DNA of 41,038 nt. Origin: Candidatus Pelagibacter sp. (GTDB lineage Bacteria; Pseudomonadota; Alphaproteobacteria; Pelagibacterales; Pelagibacteraceae). The notes beneath the pieces are model-generated. The model ran no database searches and had not been told where the DNA came from. It saw only the letters and a program-made list of their open reading frames with translations. This document shows positions 8,490 to 16,906 of this stretch, piece after piece. The first letter of the stretch is position 1, and each line of letters opens with the position of its first letter. The translations under genes and the position numbers were made by a program. Location: contig NZIO01000041.1 in assembly GCA_002689925.1 (NCBI GenBank), positions 1 to 41,038 on the forward strand. The letters run 5' to 3'.

Positions 8490-8598
8490 AATTGCTTTCT
8501 AAAAATTATTTTTTTATCTATTTACTTGTTTTTTATTAATTTAATTAAAAAACATACTTTAAATATATCAAATTTAAGGTTATATCCAGTAAGAAAAA
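8490..8598. promoter_or_regulatory. divergent xsc / suyAB control region
   Basis: This 109-bp spacer separates the divergent starts of xsc and suyA. Its middle (8529-8552) is an almost pure A/T run with imperfect dyad symmetry, T6 at one end and A6 at the other. That could be a regulator site or merely AT-rich promoter DNA. No regulator gene is adjacent, so common control of both sulfite-releasing branches is an inference. Confidence 0.35.
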
Positions 8599-8886
8599 AT
8601 GTCTCAAACAGATTTAATAATTCATGATGAAAAAGACAACGTTGCAGTCGTTGTTATTGACAAAACATCAAAAAATCAAGAATGTAGTGGTTGGATCATG
8701 GAAAATGATAAAACCATCAAGATTAATTCACTTGATGAAGTTCCTTTAGGTCATAAAATTGCTTTAAAAGATTTAAAAGAAGGAGACACTATATTAAAAT
8801 ATGGTCATGACATTGGTAAAGTTGTAAAGTCAATAAAAAAAGGTGAACATGTTCATGTTCATAATGTAAAAACAAAGAAATGGTAA
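8599..8886 (+). CDS. suyA: (2R)-sulfolactate sulfo-lyase, alpha (SAF-domain) subunit
   Basis: A 95-aa protein consisting of a single SAF domain, as in the N-terminal part of altronate/galactarate dehydratases. Visible hallmarks are [22 protein letters not shown] and a C-terminal GEHVHVHN. In sulfolactate lyase this small subunit pairs with the roughly 42-kDa SuyB to split (R)-sulfolactate into pyruvate and sulfite. Subunit sizes, the split arrangement and divergent xsc favour SuyA over an altronate dehydratase fragment; UxaA-type enzymes are usually one chain near 500 aa. It overlaps suyB by 7 bases. Confidence 0.8.
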   Translation: MSQTDLIIHDEKDNVAVVVIDKTSKNQECSGWIMENDKTIKINSLDEVPLGHKIALKDLKEGDTILKYGHDIGKVVKSIKKGEHVHVHNVKTKKW

Positions 8887-10058
8887 AAATGGAAATTCCA
8901 AAAAGTTTTTTAGGTTATAAAAGAGAAAATGGTAGAGCTGGTACAAGAAATTATGTAATAATTTTACCTGTAGATGATATTTCGAACGCTTGTGCAGAAG
9001 CAGTAGCAAATAATATTAAAGGAACAATAGCTATACCTCATTCTTATGGAAGGTTACAATTTGGTGCGGATTTAGAATTATTTTTTGACACTATCATTGG
9101 TACAGGAAAAAATCCAAATGTAGCAGCTGTTATAGTAATTGGTATTGAGCCAAAATGGACTAAAAGAATAGTTGATGCAATTGGGACAACTGGTAAGCCA
9201 GTTGAAGGTTTTAGCATAGAAGGCAATGGGGATATCACGACTACAATGAAGGCTTCAAAAAAAGCTCAAGAGTTGTCACAATGGGCTTCAGAAAAACAAA
9301 GAGAAGAATGTCCTTTGAGTGATTTGTGGATTTCAGTTAAATGTGGTGAATCAGATACAACGTCAGGTCTTGCATCAAATCCAACAGTTGGAAACTTGAT
9401 GGACAAACTTGAACCTTTAGGTGTTCATTTATGTTTTGGTGAAACATCTGAAATTACAGGAGCGGAAAAAGTTTGTGCGACTAGAGGTAAAACACCAGAA
9501 GCAACAAAAAAATTTATGAAAACTTGGAGTGAATATAATGATTTCATTCTTAAAGAAGCAACAGATGATCTTTCAGAAAGTCAACCCACAGCGGGTAACA
9601 TTGCTGGTGGCCTCACAACTATTGAAGAAAAGGCTTTTGGTAATTTACAAAAAATTGGAAAAAAAGTTAAATATATAGATGTACTTAAACCTGCCGAAGA
9701 GCCAAAAAAAGGTCCAGGTTTATATTTCATGGACACTTCTTCTGCGGCGGCCGAATGTGTGACTTTGCAAGCAGCAGCAGGATTTAATATTCATTTATTT
9801 CCCACTGGACAAGGAAATATTATAGGTAATCCAATTGAGCCTGTAATTAAATTAACAGCTAATCCTAAAACTGCAGTTTCAATGAGTGAGCATGTTGACC
9901 TAGATGTTTCTAAAATATTACAAAGAGAAATGAATTTAGATCAAGCTGGTGATGAATTAATTAAAACTACCCTAAGAGTTGCTAATGGAAGACTTACTTG
10001 TGCTGAAGCTCTTGGCCACAAAGAATTTGTTATTACGAAACTATATAGAAGTGCATAA
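8880..10058 (+). CDS. suyB: (2R)-sulfolactate sulfo-lyase, beta subunit
   Basis: A 392-aa catalytic subunit of the UxaA/GarD C-terminal family. Recognisable segments are [21 protein letters not shown] (about 6-26), IPHSYGR (about 50), the Cys-containing [19 protein letters not shown] (about 150-170), [14 protein letters not shown], and [22 protein letters not shown] near the C-terminus. These enzymes carry an iron-sulfur or Fe2+ centre held by conserved Cys. The product sulfite is what the downstream apr and TSUP genes would remove. An alternative in-frame ATG lies 9 bases downstream of the chosen start. A hexuronate-type dehydratase cannot be fully excluded without alignment, but context supports SuyB. 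Confidence 0.82.
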   Translation: MVKMEIPKSFLGYKRENGRAGTRNYVIILPVDDISNACAEAVANNIKGTIAIPHSYGRLQFGADLELFFDTIIGTGKNPNVAAVIVIGIEPKWTKRIVDAIGTTGKPVEGFSIEGNGDITTTMKASKKAQELSQWASEKQREECPLSDLWISVKCGESDTTSGLASNPTVGNLMDKLEPLGVHLCFGETSEITGAEKVCATRGKTPEATKKFMKTWSEYNDFILKEATDDLSESQPTAGNIAGGLTTIEEKAFGNLQKIGKKVKYIDVLKPAEEPKKGPGLYFMDTSSAAAECVTLQAAAGFNIHLFPTGQGNIIGNPIEPVIKLTANPKTAVSMSEHVDLDVSKILQREMNLDQAGDELIKTTLRVANGRLTCAEALGHKEFVITKLYRSA

Positions 10059-10148
10059 GATTAAAAAATTAAAATTTCCAATAAGAAATCAAGTCTGTAA
10101 TCCTTAAAGCTTTTTCATTAATAAAAAATAGTATATATTTTAACGATT

Positions 10149-10394
10149 ATGGATGAAAAAATAAAAAATAACTTACAGTCTGCTGTTTTAAATAGATTAA
10201 TTGAACATTTGCGTGGAAGAAATGATGTTCAAAATATAGACTTGATGAATTTAGCTGGTTTTTGTAGAAATTGTTTATCTCGATGGTATAGGGAAGAAGC
10301 TAAAAAAAAAGGATTAGAAGTGTCTGACTCTGATGCTAGAAAACATATATACGGAATGCCTTACCCTGAGTGGAAAGAAAAATACCAAAAATAA
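10149..10394 (+). CDS. DUF1244 family protein
   Basis: An 81-aa protein matching the small DUF1244 family: an N-terminal helix (NRLIEHLRGRNDVQNIDLMNLAGFC), the conserved FCRNCLSRWYREEA motif with two Cys (about residues 38-50), and a HIYGMPYPEWKEKYQ ending. The function of the family is not known. The paired Cys could bind metal or be redox-active, which is speculation. It is followed 12 bp later by the EamA gene. Confidence 0.85.
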   Translation: MDEKIKNNLQSAVLNRLIEHLRGRNDVQNIDLMNLAGFCRNCLSRWYREEAKKKGLEVSDSDARKHIYGMPYPEWKEKYQK

Positions 10395-10406
10395 ATATTT
10401 TCTTAA

Positions 10407-11255
10407 GTGATTAGATTATATCCATTAATATTTATTTTACTCTGGTCTTCAGCTTTTATAACAACTAAACCTATTGTAGATAATAGCAGTCCTTTTGCAG
10501 CTTTAGCATTTAGATTTTCGATTGTATTTTTTGGATTCTTCTTATTTTCATTTTATAAAAAATATAAAATTTTTATTAATAAAAAAAATTTAATAGAATC
10601 TTTTTTAAGTGGAGTTCTATTTCATGGCATTTATCTTGGTGGAGTTTTTTTTTCTATATCTAAAGGACTTCCTACTGGGATAGCTGCATTAATAGTAACA
10701 TTGCAACCAATACTAACTAATGCTTTAGCTGGACCTTTATTAAATGAAAAAGTTACAAAAAAACAGTGGGTAGGGGTTTTTTTGGGTTTTTCAGGAGCTG
10801 TGTTAGTTTTAGGTTTTGATATTGGTACTAGATTACCAATTCTAGGAGTTATAGCTACTTTTGTTTCTTTATTAGCTGTCACAGCAGCAACACTATGGCA
10901 AAAAAAACTAAGCAATAATTTACCCTTACCAGTTAGTAACATGTATCAAGCGGTAGGTGGATGTACTTTTCATTTAATATTAATTTTATTAATTGAAAAG
11001 CCTTTTATAATTTTTTCATCGAATTTTATATTTGCTATGAGTCATCAAATATTTTTGGTATCTTTTGGTGCTTTTACTATATTAATGTATTTAATAAAAA
11101 AAGGTTCTGCTAGTAAAACTGTTACACTTTTCTTTTTAATACCACCTACTTCAGCATTAATAGCTTGGATATTTCTAAATGAAAATCTTACAGGAGTTGA
11201 TATAATAGGTTTTTCTATTGCTTCTTTAGGGGTTTATATTTCAACAAAAAAATAA
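10407..11255 (+). CDS. EamA/DMT-family transporter
   Basis: A 282-aa protein starting at GTG with about ten hydrophobic helices in two EamA repeats. The typical first-helix motif (LLWSSAFITTKPIVD) and the end-of-repeat motifs (LNEKVTKKQWVGVFLGFSGAVLVL near residue 115 and LNENLTGVDIIGFSIASLGVYIS at the C-terminus) are clear. Such proteins usually export amino acids or other metabolites. The substrate is unknown, and the link to neighbouring sulfonate genes is only positional. Confidence 0.88.
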   Translation: MIRLYPLIFILLWSSAFITTKPIVDNSSPFAALAFRFSIVFFGFFLFSFYKKYKIFINKKNLIESFLSGVLFHGIYLGGVFFSISKGLPTGIAALIVTLQPILTNALAGPLLNEKVTKKQWVGVFLGFSGAVLVLGFDIGTRLPILGVIATFVSLLAVTAATLWQKKLSNNLPLPVSNMYQAVGGCTFHLILILLIEKPFIIFSSNFIFAMSHQIFLVSFGAFTILMYLIKKGSASKTVTLFFLIPPTSALIAWIFLNENLTGVDIIGFSIASLGVYISTKK

Positions 11256-11271
11256 ATCTAATTTTAATAAA

Positions 11272-11454
11272 TTAAATATTTGTTCTATCTTTTGTATAAA
11301 ATTTTTCTGTAAAAAATAAATTATTTTTTTGATCTTTTTGAAATAGACTTGTTGTTTTTGAAGTGAGAATAATTGGAAGAAATAAACCCAAAATATATAA
11401 AAGTATTATTATGATTGAAGCGATTATCATTGCTCTTATGCCTGTTATTTTCAT
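11272..11454 (-). CDS. 60-aa single-pass membrane protein, unknown
   Basis: The ATG lies two bases after the moaB stop on the same strand, so it is likely translated from the moaB message. The protein has one strong hydrophobic helix (about residues 8-31, RAMIIASIIIILLYILGLFL) and a polar tail ending FYTKDRTNI. No family is recognised. The overlapping plus-strand ORF has no such context and is treated as a shadow. Confidence 0.5.
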   Translation of the reverse strand: MKITGIRAMIIASIIIILLYILGLFLPIILTSKTTSLFQKDQKNNLFFTEKFYTKDRTNI

Positions 11455-11456
11455 TT

Positions 11457-11957
11457 TTATCTTTCTTTTAACCTTGGAAATAATTCTACAAAATTACAAG
11501 GTTTATGATTTATATCTAGTTGATATTTTAATATACCATCCCACGCATCTGTAACACCACCAGAGGAACCTGGCAAAGCAAAAATATATTTTCCGTTTGC
11601 TAAAACAGCGCATGCTCTTGATTGCATTGCTGAAGTACCAATAGTTTTATAACTTAATTCTCTAAACAACTCTCCAAATCCAGGAATTTCTTTATCTTTA
11701 ATATCTTTGATTGCTTCTGGTGTAATATCTCTGCCTGTTAAACCTGTCCCTCCAGTAGTTATAATTACATCTAAATCGTTTCTTTTAATCCATTCAGTTA
11801 AAATTTTCTTTATTTCTCCTTTTTCATCTTTAACTATTTTTCTATCAACTAAATTGTGATTTTGTTCTTTAATCTTATTTACAAGAATGGCTCCAGATTT
11901 ATCCGTTTGAAGAGTTCTGGTATCAGTGACTGTTAAAAGTGCTATATTAACTTGCAT
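11457..11957 (-). CDS. moaB: MoaB/MogA-family molybdopterin biosynthesis protein
   Basis: A 166-aa protein of the MoaB/Mog fold, which adenylylates molybdopterin before molybdenum insertion. The MPT-binding signature TTGGTGLTGRDITPEAI (about residues 66-82) and the ALPGSSGGVTDAWDGIL segment (about 128-144) are present. The N-terminal LLTVTDTRTLQTDKSG is typical. Some MoaB proteins are inactive, which sequence alone cannot decide. It shows the cell makes a molybdenum cofactor; the target enzyme is not in the window. Confidence 0.9.
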   Translation of the reverse strand: MQVNIALLTVTDTRTLQTDKSGAILVNKIKEQNHNLVDRKIVKDEKGEIKKILTEWIKRNDLDVIITTGGTGLTGRDITPEAIKDIKDKEIPGFGELFRELSYKTIGTSAMQSRACAVLANGKYIFALPGSSGGVTDAWDGILKYQLDINHKPCNFVELFPRLKER

Positions 11958-12011
11958 AATGTATATAGTGTTAAATATTCAATTTTAAAAAACTTTATTA
12001 TATAGATAATT

Positions 12012-12758
12012 ATGGTTTTATTAACAATATTATTTTTTATTACATCATTATTTTATTCAAGTGTAGGTTTTGGGGGTGGCTCTACTTATTTAGCTTTACT
12101 TTTGGTTTGGAATATACCTTATTTTATTTTTCCAGTAATAGCACTATCCTGTAACATTATTGTAGTATCTGGAAATTGCTTTAATTATATCCGAGCAGGT
12201 AACCTTAATTTAAAATTATTAACTCCATATTTAATAGGGTCAATACCAATGGCTTTTATTGGTGGTTCTTTACCTATTGATAAACAATTATTTGAAATAC
12301 TGCTTTTTTTTATCTTATCTATTTCTGGCATCTTGTTGTTATTAAAGTTCAACTCTTTTAATAACAATGATAAAAAATATAGAAAAATACCAATCCCTAT
12401 TTCCATATCTATTGGTGGATTATTAGGTCTTATTTCTGGTGTTATTGGAATTGGAGGTGGAATTTTTTTAAGCCCAATACTTTTTTTAATAAAAGCTGAA
12501 AAACCAAAAAACATAGCTACCTCAGCTTCATTATTTATTCTTATTAATTCAATTTCAGGAATTATTGGTCAATTAACTAAAAATGAAGTTTTAAATGAAA
12601 TTTCGTCTTATTGGTATTTATTAATAGCTGTTTTGATAGGAGGTCAAATTGGTAATTATTTAAATTTAAAAGTATTCCCAAATCGTATTCTAGTTTTATT
12701 GACTTCTTTTCTTGTTATCTTTGTAGCGATTAGAATGGGTTTTAAAATTTATAATTAA
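12012..12758 (+). CDS. TSUP (TauE/SafE) family permease, short form
   Basis: A 248-aa membrane protein with about eight helices in the inverted TSUP repeat. The paired signatures are SVGFGGGSTYLALLLV near the N-terminus and GVIGIGGGIFLSPILFL near the middle (about 144-160). TSUP proteins export sulfite, sulfoacetate or related small anions. Placed between the sulfite-releasing xsc/suyAB block and aprMBA, a sulfite or sulfonate export role is plausible but not proven. It converges on the second TSUP gene with only 4 bp between stops. Confidence 0.87.
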   Translation: MVLLTILFFITSLFYSSVGFGGGSTYLALLLVWNIPYFIFPVIALSCNIIVVSGNCFNYIRAGNLNLKLLTPYLIGSIPMAFIGGSLPIDKQLFEILLFFILSISGILLLLKFNSFNNNDKKYRKIPIPISISIGGLLGLISGVIGIGGGIFLSPILFLIKAEKPKNIATSASLFILINSISGIIGQLTKNEVLNEISSYWYLLIAVLIGGQIGNYLNLKVFPNRILVLLTSFLVIFVAIRMGFKIYN

Positions 12759-12762
12759 ATTA

Positions 12763-13839
12763 TTATATAGTTTTTTTATTAATTTTTTGACTTATTTGTC
12801 TTCTTATATATGAAACTAATACACCAGCGCCTAAAGCAATAAAGATTGATGAGACACCATAAACAATTGGGTATTTATCAGATAAATTAAAAATTATTTT
12901 TCCCATTTCGCTAATTTGAGCAACTTGGTCTGTTGGAATTCTAAGACTTGCAGTTCCTTTTTTGAAAAAAGTTTCATAAGCCATTAAAACTCCAACTGAA
13001 AGCATAAGCAAAGCAAGTAAAGTTTTTAATTCTGATCCTTTTAATTTTTGACCGATCTTTTGTCCTGAGTGCACTCCTACAATTGAACCTGTAATTAATA
13101 TTAAAACAAGAAGTAAATCAATTGTATGATAGGTGAAAGCGTGAGATATTGTAACAAATGCAGTTACAAAAATTGTTACAAATAAAGAAGTACCTGGAAC
13201 TAGCTTAGTTGGCATACCAATTAAATATATCATGGCGGGCACCATCAAAAATGCACCTCCTACTCCCATTATGGCCGCAATAAATCCAACAATGATTCCT
13301 AAAATAATTGGTACTAAAGCACTTTCGTACAATTTAGAAGTCTTAAATCTCATTCTGAAAGGTAATCCATGTATCCAGTAATGAGTGTGTAATTTTTTTT
13401 TAATTATAACTTTTTTTTTAATTCTATCAATTTCCATGATTCCATCTCTAAGCATGAAACTTCCAATAATTGCTAATACATACATGTAAGATAAAGCAAT
13501 TATTAAATCTATTTTACCAATTCCTTTAAAATAACTAAACGTAAGTATTCCTAAAAAAGTACCAAGCAAACCACCACTAATTATTAACCAACCAATTTTA
13601 ATATCTAATGTTTTTTTAAACCAATGAGTTAAAGCACCTGAGCTTGATGAAGCTAAAATATTATTTGCTTCATTTGCTACTGCATAAGCTGGGGGTATAC
13701 CCATAAAAATTAAGAAAGGTGTCATTAAAAATCCCCCACCAACACCAAATAATCCTGATAAAAAACCAATAACAAAACTTACAAAGAGTATTAAAATTAC
13801 ATTTATCTGAACTTCGGCTATAGGTAAAAATACTTCCAT
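12763..13839 (-). CDS. TSUP (TauE/SafE) family permease, long form
   Basis: A 358-aa protein with two TSUP halves. The first has GLFGVGGGFLMTPFLIFMGIPPAYAVANEA (about 29-58); the second has AAIMGVGGAFLMVPAMIYLIGMPTKLVPGTSLF (about 188-220). A basic cytosolic insert (about 135-170, KKVIIKKKLHTHYWIHG) separates the halves and is absent from the short paralogue at 12012. It is the last of a minus-strand series starting at aprM, so it is a good candidate for removing excess sulfite from the same pathway. It could also import or export sulfate. Confidence 0.88.
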   Translation of the reverse strand: MEVFLPIAEVQINVILILFVSFVIGFLSGLFGVGGGFLMTPFLIFMGIPPAYAVANEANNILASSSSGALTHWFKKTLDIKIGWLIISGGLLGTFLGILTFSYFKGIGKIDLIIALSYMYVLAIIGSFMLRDGIMEIDRIKKKVIIKKKLHTHYWIHGLPFRMRFKTSKLYESALVPIILGIIVGFIAAIMGVGGAFLMVPAMIYLIGMPTKLVPGTSLFVTIFVTAFVTISHAFTYHTIDLLLVLILITGSIVGVHSGQKIGQKLKGSELKTLLALLMLSVGVLMAYETFFKKGTASLRIPTDQVAQISEMGKIIFNLSDKYPIVYGVSSIFIALGAGVLVSYIRRQISQKINKKTI

Positions 13840-13929
13840 ATATTTGTAATTAATAAGTATTCTTCAAATATAAGAAAGTCAATAAATAGATATTATATGA
13901 AATTATTAATTAAATAATTGCTAAGTTTT

Positions 13930-14064
13930 TTAGCTTACTAACATGAAAGTGCCAAATAAAATCACACCCCAGCAAATTGCTAATAATAAATAAAGAGTTG
14001 CCTTAAAGGATTTTTCAGGTAATTTTTTGATAATTTTTTGATAATTTTCGTTAAAAGTATACAT
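13930..14064 (-). CDS. 44-aa single-pass membrane microprotein in apr/TSUP run
   Basis: The minus strand encodes MYTFNENYQKIIKKLPEKSF, then KATLYLLLAICWGVILFGTF and MLVS before TAA: a charged cytoplasmic head and one hydrophobic helix (about residues 23-43). It fills most of the 314-bp gap between the 116-aa gene and the TSUP gene and points the same way. No strong ribosome site precedes it. A clean helix, a sensible start and matching orientation support coding, but the length makes chance possible. Conceivable roles are a small subunit or assembly factor for AprM or the permease. Confidence 0.5.
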   Translation of the reverse strand: MYTFNENYQKIIKKLPEKSFKATLYLLLAICWGVILFGTFMLVS

Positions 14065-14153
14065 TATTGATTTTAATTAACATAACTTTAGCAATTTACC
14101 AAATGTTATTTCAATAATGTAAAAAAAAAATTAATTCACCTTTTTAAAATAAA

Positions 14154-14504
14154 TCAATAGATTGTTGCACCAAAAACTTTAACCTCATCATCTTCAATGC
14201 CTAGAACTAAACGACCTAAAAACTCACCTGGAATATCTTTGCTTTTCTGTTTAAAAAGTACAGTAATATTAAGACCTCTTCGTAAACATCCAAAAGCCTC
14301 ATAATCTTCAGATAAACTAGTTAAAAGTTTATTGTTGGACCATTGTTTGCCTAACTCTACCTCGTTAGCACCAAATAACATTTGAGTCCCAAAATCTTTT
14401 GTAAAACCACCATAATTTTTCATATTTGAGCTTTTAACTAGATTATCCCAAATTGGCTTGGCAATTTCTATGATTTCATCATCAGATTTCTCTAGAAGAT
14501 CCAT
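14154..14504 (-). CDS. uncharacterised 116-aa soluble protein downstream of aprA
   Basis: Lies 34 bp after aprA in the same direction. It is a soluble alpha/beta protein without signal peptide or helix-spanning segment: an acidic N-terminal helix (DLLEKSDDEIIEIAKPIWDN), a middle segment with YGGFTKDFG and FGANEVELGKQW, and a C-terminal half with RRGLNITVLFKQK and FLGRLVLGIEDDEVKVFGATIY that looks like beta strands. A single Cys sits at FGCLRRG. I recognise no family. Operon position suggests an accessory role to AprBA. Confidence 0.75.
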   Translation of the reverse strand: MDLLEKSDDEIIEIAKPIWDNLVKSSNMKNYGGFTKDFGTQMLFGANEVELGKQWSNNKLLTSLSEDYEAFGCLRRGLNITVLFKQKSKDIPGEFLGRLVLGIEDDEVKVFGATIY

Positions 14505-14538
14505 AAATTTATTCTAACCTTTTAAAGTCTAGTTGATA

Positions 14539-16398
14539 TTAAGAGGCTTGTTTTTTCTCTTTTTCATCAACAATATGATAAACGGGAACTTTTTCTAATG
14601 TAAATTTGCCGGTCTCTGGGTCTCGTCTGGAAACGGTTAGGCAATGCCAATTATCATCATCTAATTTCATATGATCGCCTCTATAATAGTAACCAGGCCA
14701 ACGAGTTTCTTCTCTAAATAAAGTGTGTTCTGTAACACATTGTGAGGTTATAGCACGATGTTTTAATTCCCAAGCTCTCATAAGCTGATGATAGTCTTCA
14801 GCACCAACATTTTCTAAGTCTTCCTCTAACCACTTTAATAATTCTAAGCCTCTTTTAAGCATATTTTCATTAGTCATATAATTTGTAGCAATACCACCTA
14901 CATACTCATCCATAATTCTTTGAAGACGCTGAAGACCTTGAATTGGCGAAATATAACTTGGTGAAACTGTGCCACCAGTAATCTCATTTCTTCCAACTGT
15001 ATAATTTTCTAATGGTTTATATACTGCTGTTTTAAATTCATCACATTGCTTATCACTAACTTTGATATTTTCAGCCATTTTATCTTCTATATATTTAATT
15101 GCAGCTTTTGCAGCTAAACGTCCTTCGGTAAAAGAACCTGATGAAAATTTATGTGCACTTCCACCTACTGTATCACCTGCACCAAAAAGCCCTTCAACAG
15201 TAAGCATTCTGTTATAACCCCAAAAATACTCTGGGGGTGAAAGATCTTCAGGTCCACTTACCCAAGCTCCTGAACAAGTAGCGTGAGAACCCATTACATA
15301 TGGCTCTGATGTTGTTAATTCTGGATTTGTATATTTTGGATCAATATTTTGAGACGCCCAAACAACTGCTTGTCCAACAGTCATACCAAGAAAATTTTCC
15401 CATCCAACGGTTTCTAAATGAGGGTCTTGAAAAGCCTCTGTGGTAACCATTTGGATTGGTCCACCACCAGCCATTGTTTCTTGAATAAAAGCATGGTTTC
15501 TTAAGCATGTTGGAGTTGGATGATGGTCTATATAATCTCCAACTAACTCTTTGGTTTGATTATACCATTTTTTTTCATAATTTTCTCCGTTAGCGTTTTG
15601 AGTATATGTTTTAAGATGTAAAAAATAAGCTCCTACTGGACCGTAACCATCTTTAAATCTACATAACACTATTCTATTTTCCATTTGTGTCATTTTAGCT
15701 CCTGCAGCAATTGGTAATGCGTAAGCAGATCCGTTGCTCCAAGGCGCATACCAAGTTCTTCCCATTCCTTCACCTACTGCTCTAGGTTTGAATATATGAG
15801 AAGCTCCACCAGCAGCAACAATTACAGTTTTTGCTCTAAAAACATAAAAATCACCAGTCCTCATATTAAAACCTACAGCACCCCCCACTCTATTATTTTT
15901 TTCTTCATCCATAAGAAGATGTGTGACCATAATTCTGTTATATATTTTATCTGCTGATTTTTTTGCTGCTTCTGCCACTATTGGTTTATAGCTTTCGCCA
16001 TGAATCATAATTTGCCATTTACCTTCTCTAAGATAACGACCTGTTTTTTCATTTTTCATCATGGGTAAACCCCATTCATCAAACATATGTACTGTTGAAT
16101 CCACATGACGTGCCATATCGTATCCTAAGTCTTCTCTAACCATTCCCATTAAATCATTACGGGCATATCTAACGTGATCCTCGGGTTGATTTTCACCCCA
16201 CTGCATTCCCATATAACAATTAATTGCATATAAACCTTGCGCAACAGCTCCACTTCTATCAATGTTAGCTTTTTCAACACAAACAATTTTTAAATCTCTT
16301 CCCCAGTGCCTAGCTTCAAATGCAGCACCCGTACCAGCCATACCTCCACCTACTACAAGAACATCACAATCTTCATAATGAGTTTTATGCTTAGCCAT
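14539..16398 (-). CDS. aprA: adenylylsulfate reductase (reverse direction likely), alpha subunit
   Basis: A 619-aa flavoprotein that, with AprB, interconverts sulfite plus AMP and APS. The FAD motif VVGGGMAGTGAAFE begins near residue 15, SGAVAQGLYAINCYMG (about 49-64) follows, and GGASHIFKP, SGSFTEGRLAAKAAI and a C-terminal HYRGDHMKLDD-like segment match AprA. Length is typical. The aprM-aprB-aprA order is that of sulfur-oxidiser lineage I, so oxidation of sulfite is inferred. In this window the sulfite would come from Xsc and SuyAB. Its start overlaps the aprB stop by one base. No ATP sulfurylase is in the window to release sulfate from APS. Confidence 0.94.
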   Translation of the reverse strand: MAKHKTHYEDCDVLVVGGGMAGTGAAFEARHWGRDLKIVCVEKANIDRSGAVAQGLYAINCYMGMQWGENQPEDHVRYARNDLMGMVREDLGYDMARHVDSTVHMFDEWGLPMMKNEKTGRYLREGKWQIMIHGESYKPIVAEAAKKSADKIYNRIMVTHLLMDEEKNNRVGGAVGFNMRTGDFYVFRAKTVIVAAGGASHIFKPRAVGEGMGRTWYAPWSNGSAYALPIAAGAKMTQMENRIVLCRFKDGYGPVGAYFLHLKTYTQNANGENYEKKWYNQTKELVGDYIDHHPTPTCLRNHAFIQETMAGGGPIQMVTTEAFQDPHLETVGWENFLGMTVGQAVVWASQNIDPKYTNPELTTSEPYVMGSHATCSGAWVSGPEDLSPPEYFWGYNRMLTVEGLFGAGDTVGGSAHKFSSGSFTEGRLAAKAAIKYIEDKMAENIKVSDKQCDEFKTAVYKPLENYTVGRNEITGGTVSPSYISPIQGLQRLQRIMDEYVGGIATNYMTNENMLKRGLELLKWLEEDLENVGAEDYHQLMRAWELKHRAITSQCVTEHTLFREETRWPGYYYRGDHMKLDDDNWHCLTVSRRDPETGKFTLEKVPVYHIVDEKEKKQAS

Positions 16399-16868
16399 TA
16401 ATAATAAACTCCTTTTTTAAATGATTTTTTTGGAACTGATGGTAATTCACCATTTATATTTAAACCTTCTGGTTCAGTGTAGAGTCTTTGAGAATTAATT
16501 TCACCCTGATTTGGTTTATCACCTTCAGATAATTTTGGAATAAATTTACCCCAAGGTTTAGTAGTAATTGGTGATACAAAGTTTTTTTCTGTACCATTTC
16601 TAAATTTAATTTTCCAAGAAATTGTTCCTTTTTCTTCTTCACGTCTAACTCTAACGCTGTGACCCATAGGAGCAAAATCTGCATAACCACGGACATCAAT
16701 TGCATGGTTTGGACAAGCTTTAACACATGAATAACACTCCCAACAAAAATTGGGTTCAATATTTTTAGCACGTCTAATAGTTTCATCTATGTGCATAATA
16801 TCAGATGGGCAGATATCTACACAATGGCCACATCCATCACATCTAGTCATGTATACAAAAGTTGACAT
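16398..16868 (-). CDS. aprB: adenylylsulfate reductase beta subunit, ferredoxin-like
   Basis: A 156-aa electron-transfer subunit with two 4Fe-4S clusters: Cys10, 13, 16 and 20 (CDGCGHCVDIC) and Cys42, 45, 48 and 52 (CWECYSCVKAC). The following beta-sheet segment (GHSVRVRREEEKGTISW) and the extended C-terminal arm (PKLSEGDKPNQG...) that wraps AprA are both present. It passes electrons from the AprA flavin to AprM. An overlapping minus-strand ORF in another frame (16460-16786) is a shadow of this gene. Confidence 0.95.
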   Translation of the reverse strand: MSTFVYMTRCDGCGHCVDICPSDIMHIDETIRRAKNIEPNFCWECYSCVKACPNHAIDVRGYADFAPMGHSVRVRREEEKGTISWKIKFRNGTEKNFVSPITTKPWGKFIPKLSEGDKPNQGEINSQRLYTEPEGLNINGELPSVPKKSFKKGVYY

Positions 16869-16906
16869 TTTAATTTTTTCCTTTCTTTGAGAGTTTAGTG
16901 TTCATA

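Noticed and set aside
8599-10058. Split altronate dehydratase (UxaA) instead of SuyAB
   Set aside because: Same superfamily, but subunit sizes, the separate SAF subunit and the divergent xsc favour sulfolactate lyase. It remains the main alternative.
12185-12514. 109-codon minus-strand ORF inside the short TSUP gene
   Set aside because: Antisense to a clear membrane-protein gene, with a Pro/Ile-rich composition produced by the opposite strand.
16460-16786. 108-codon ORF in another frame of aprB
   Set aside because: AprB has both ferredoxin cluster motifs in its own frame. The overlapping frame shows no domain.
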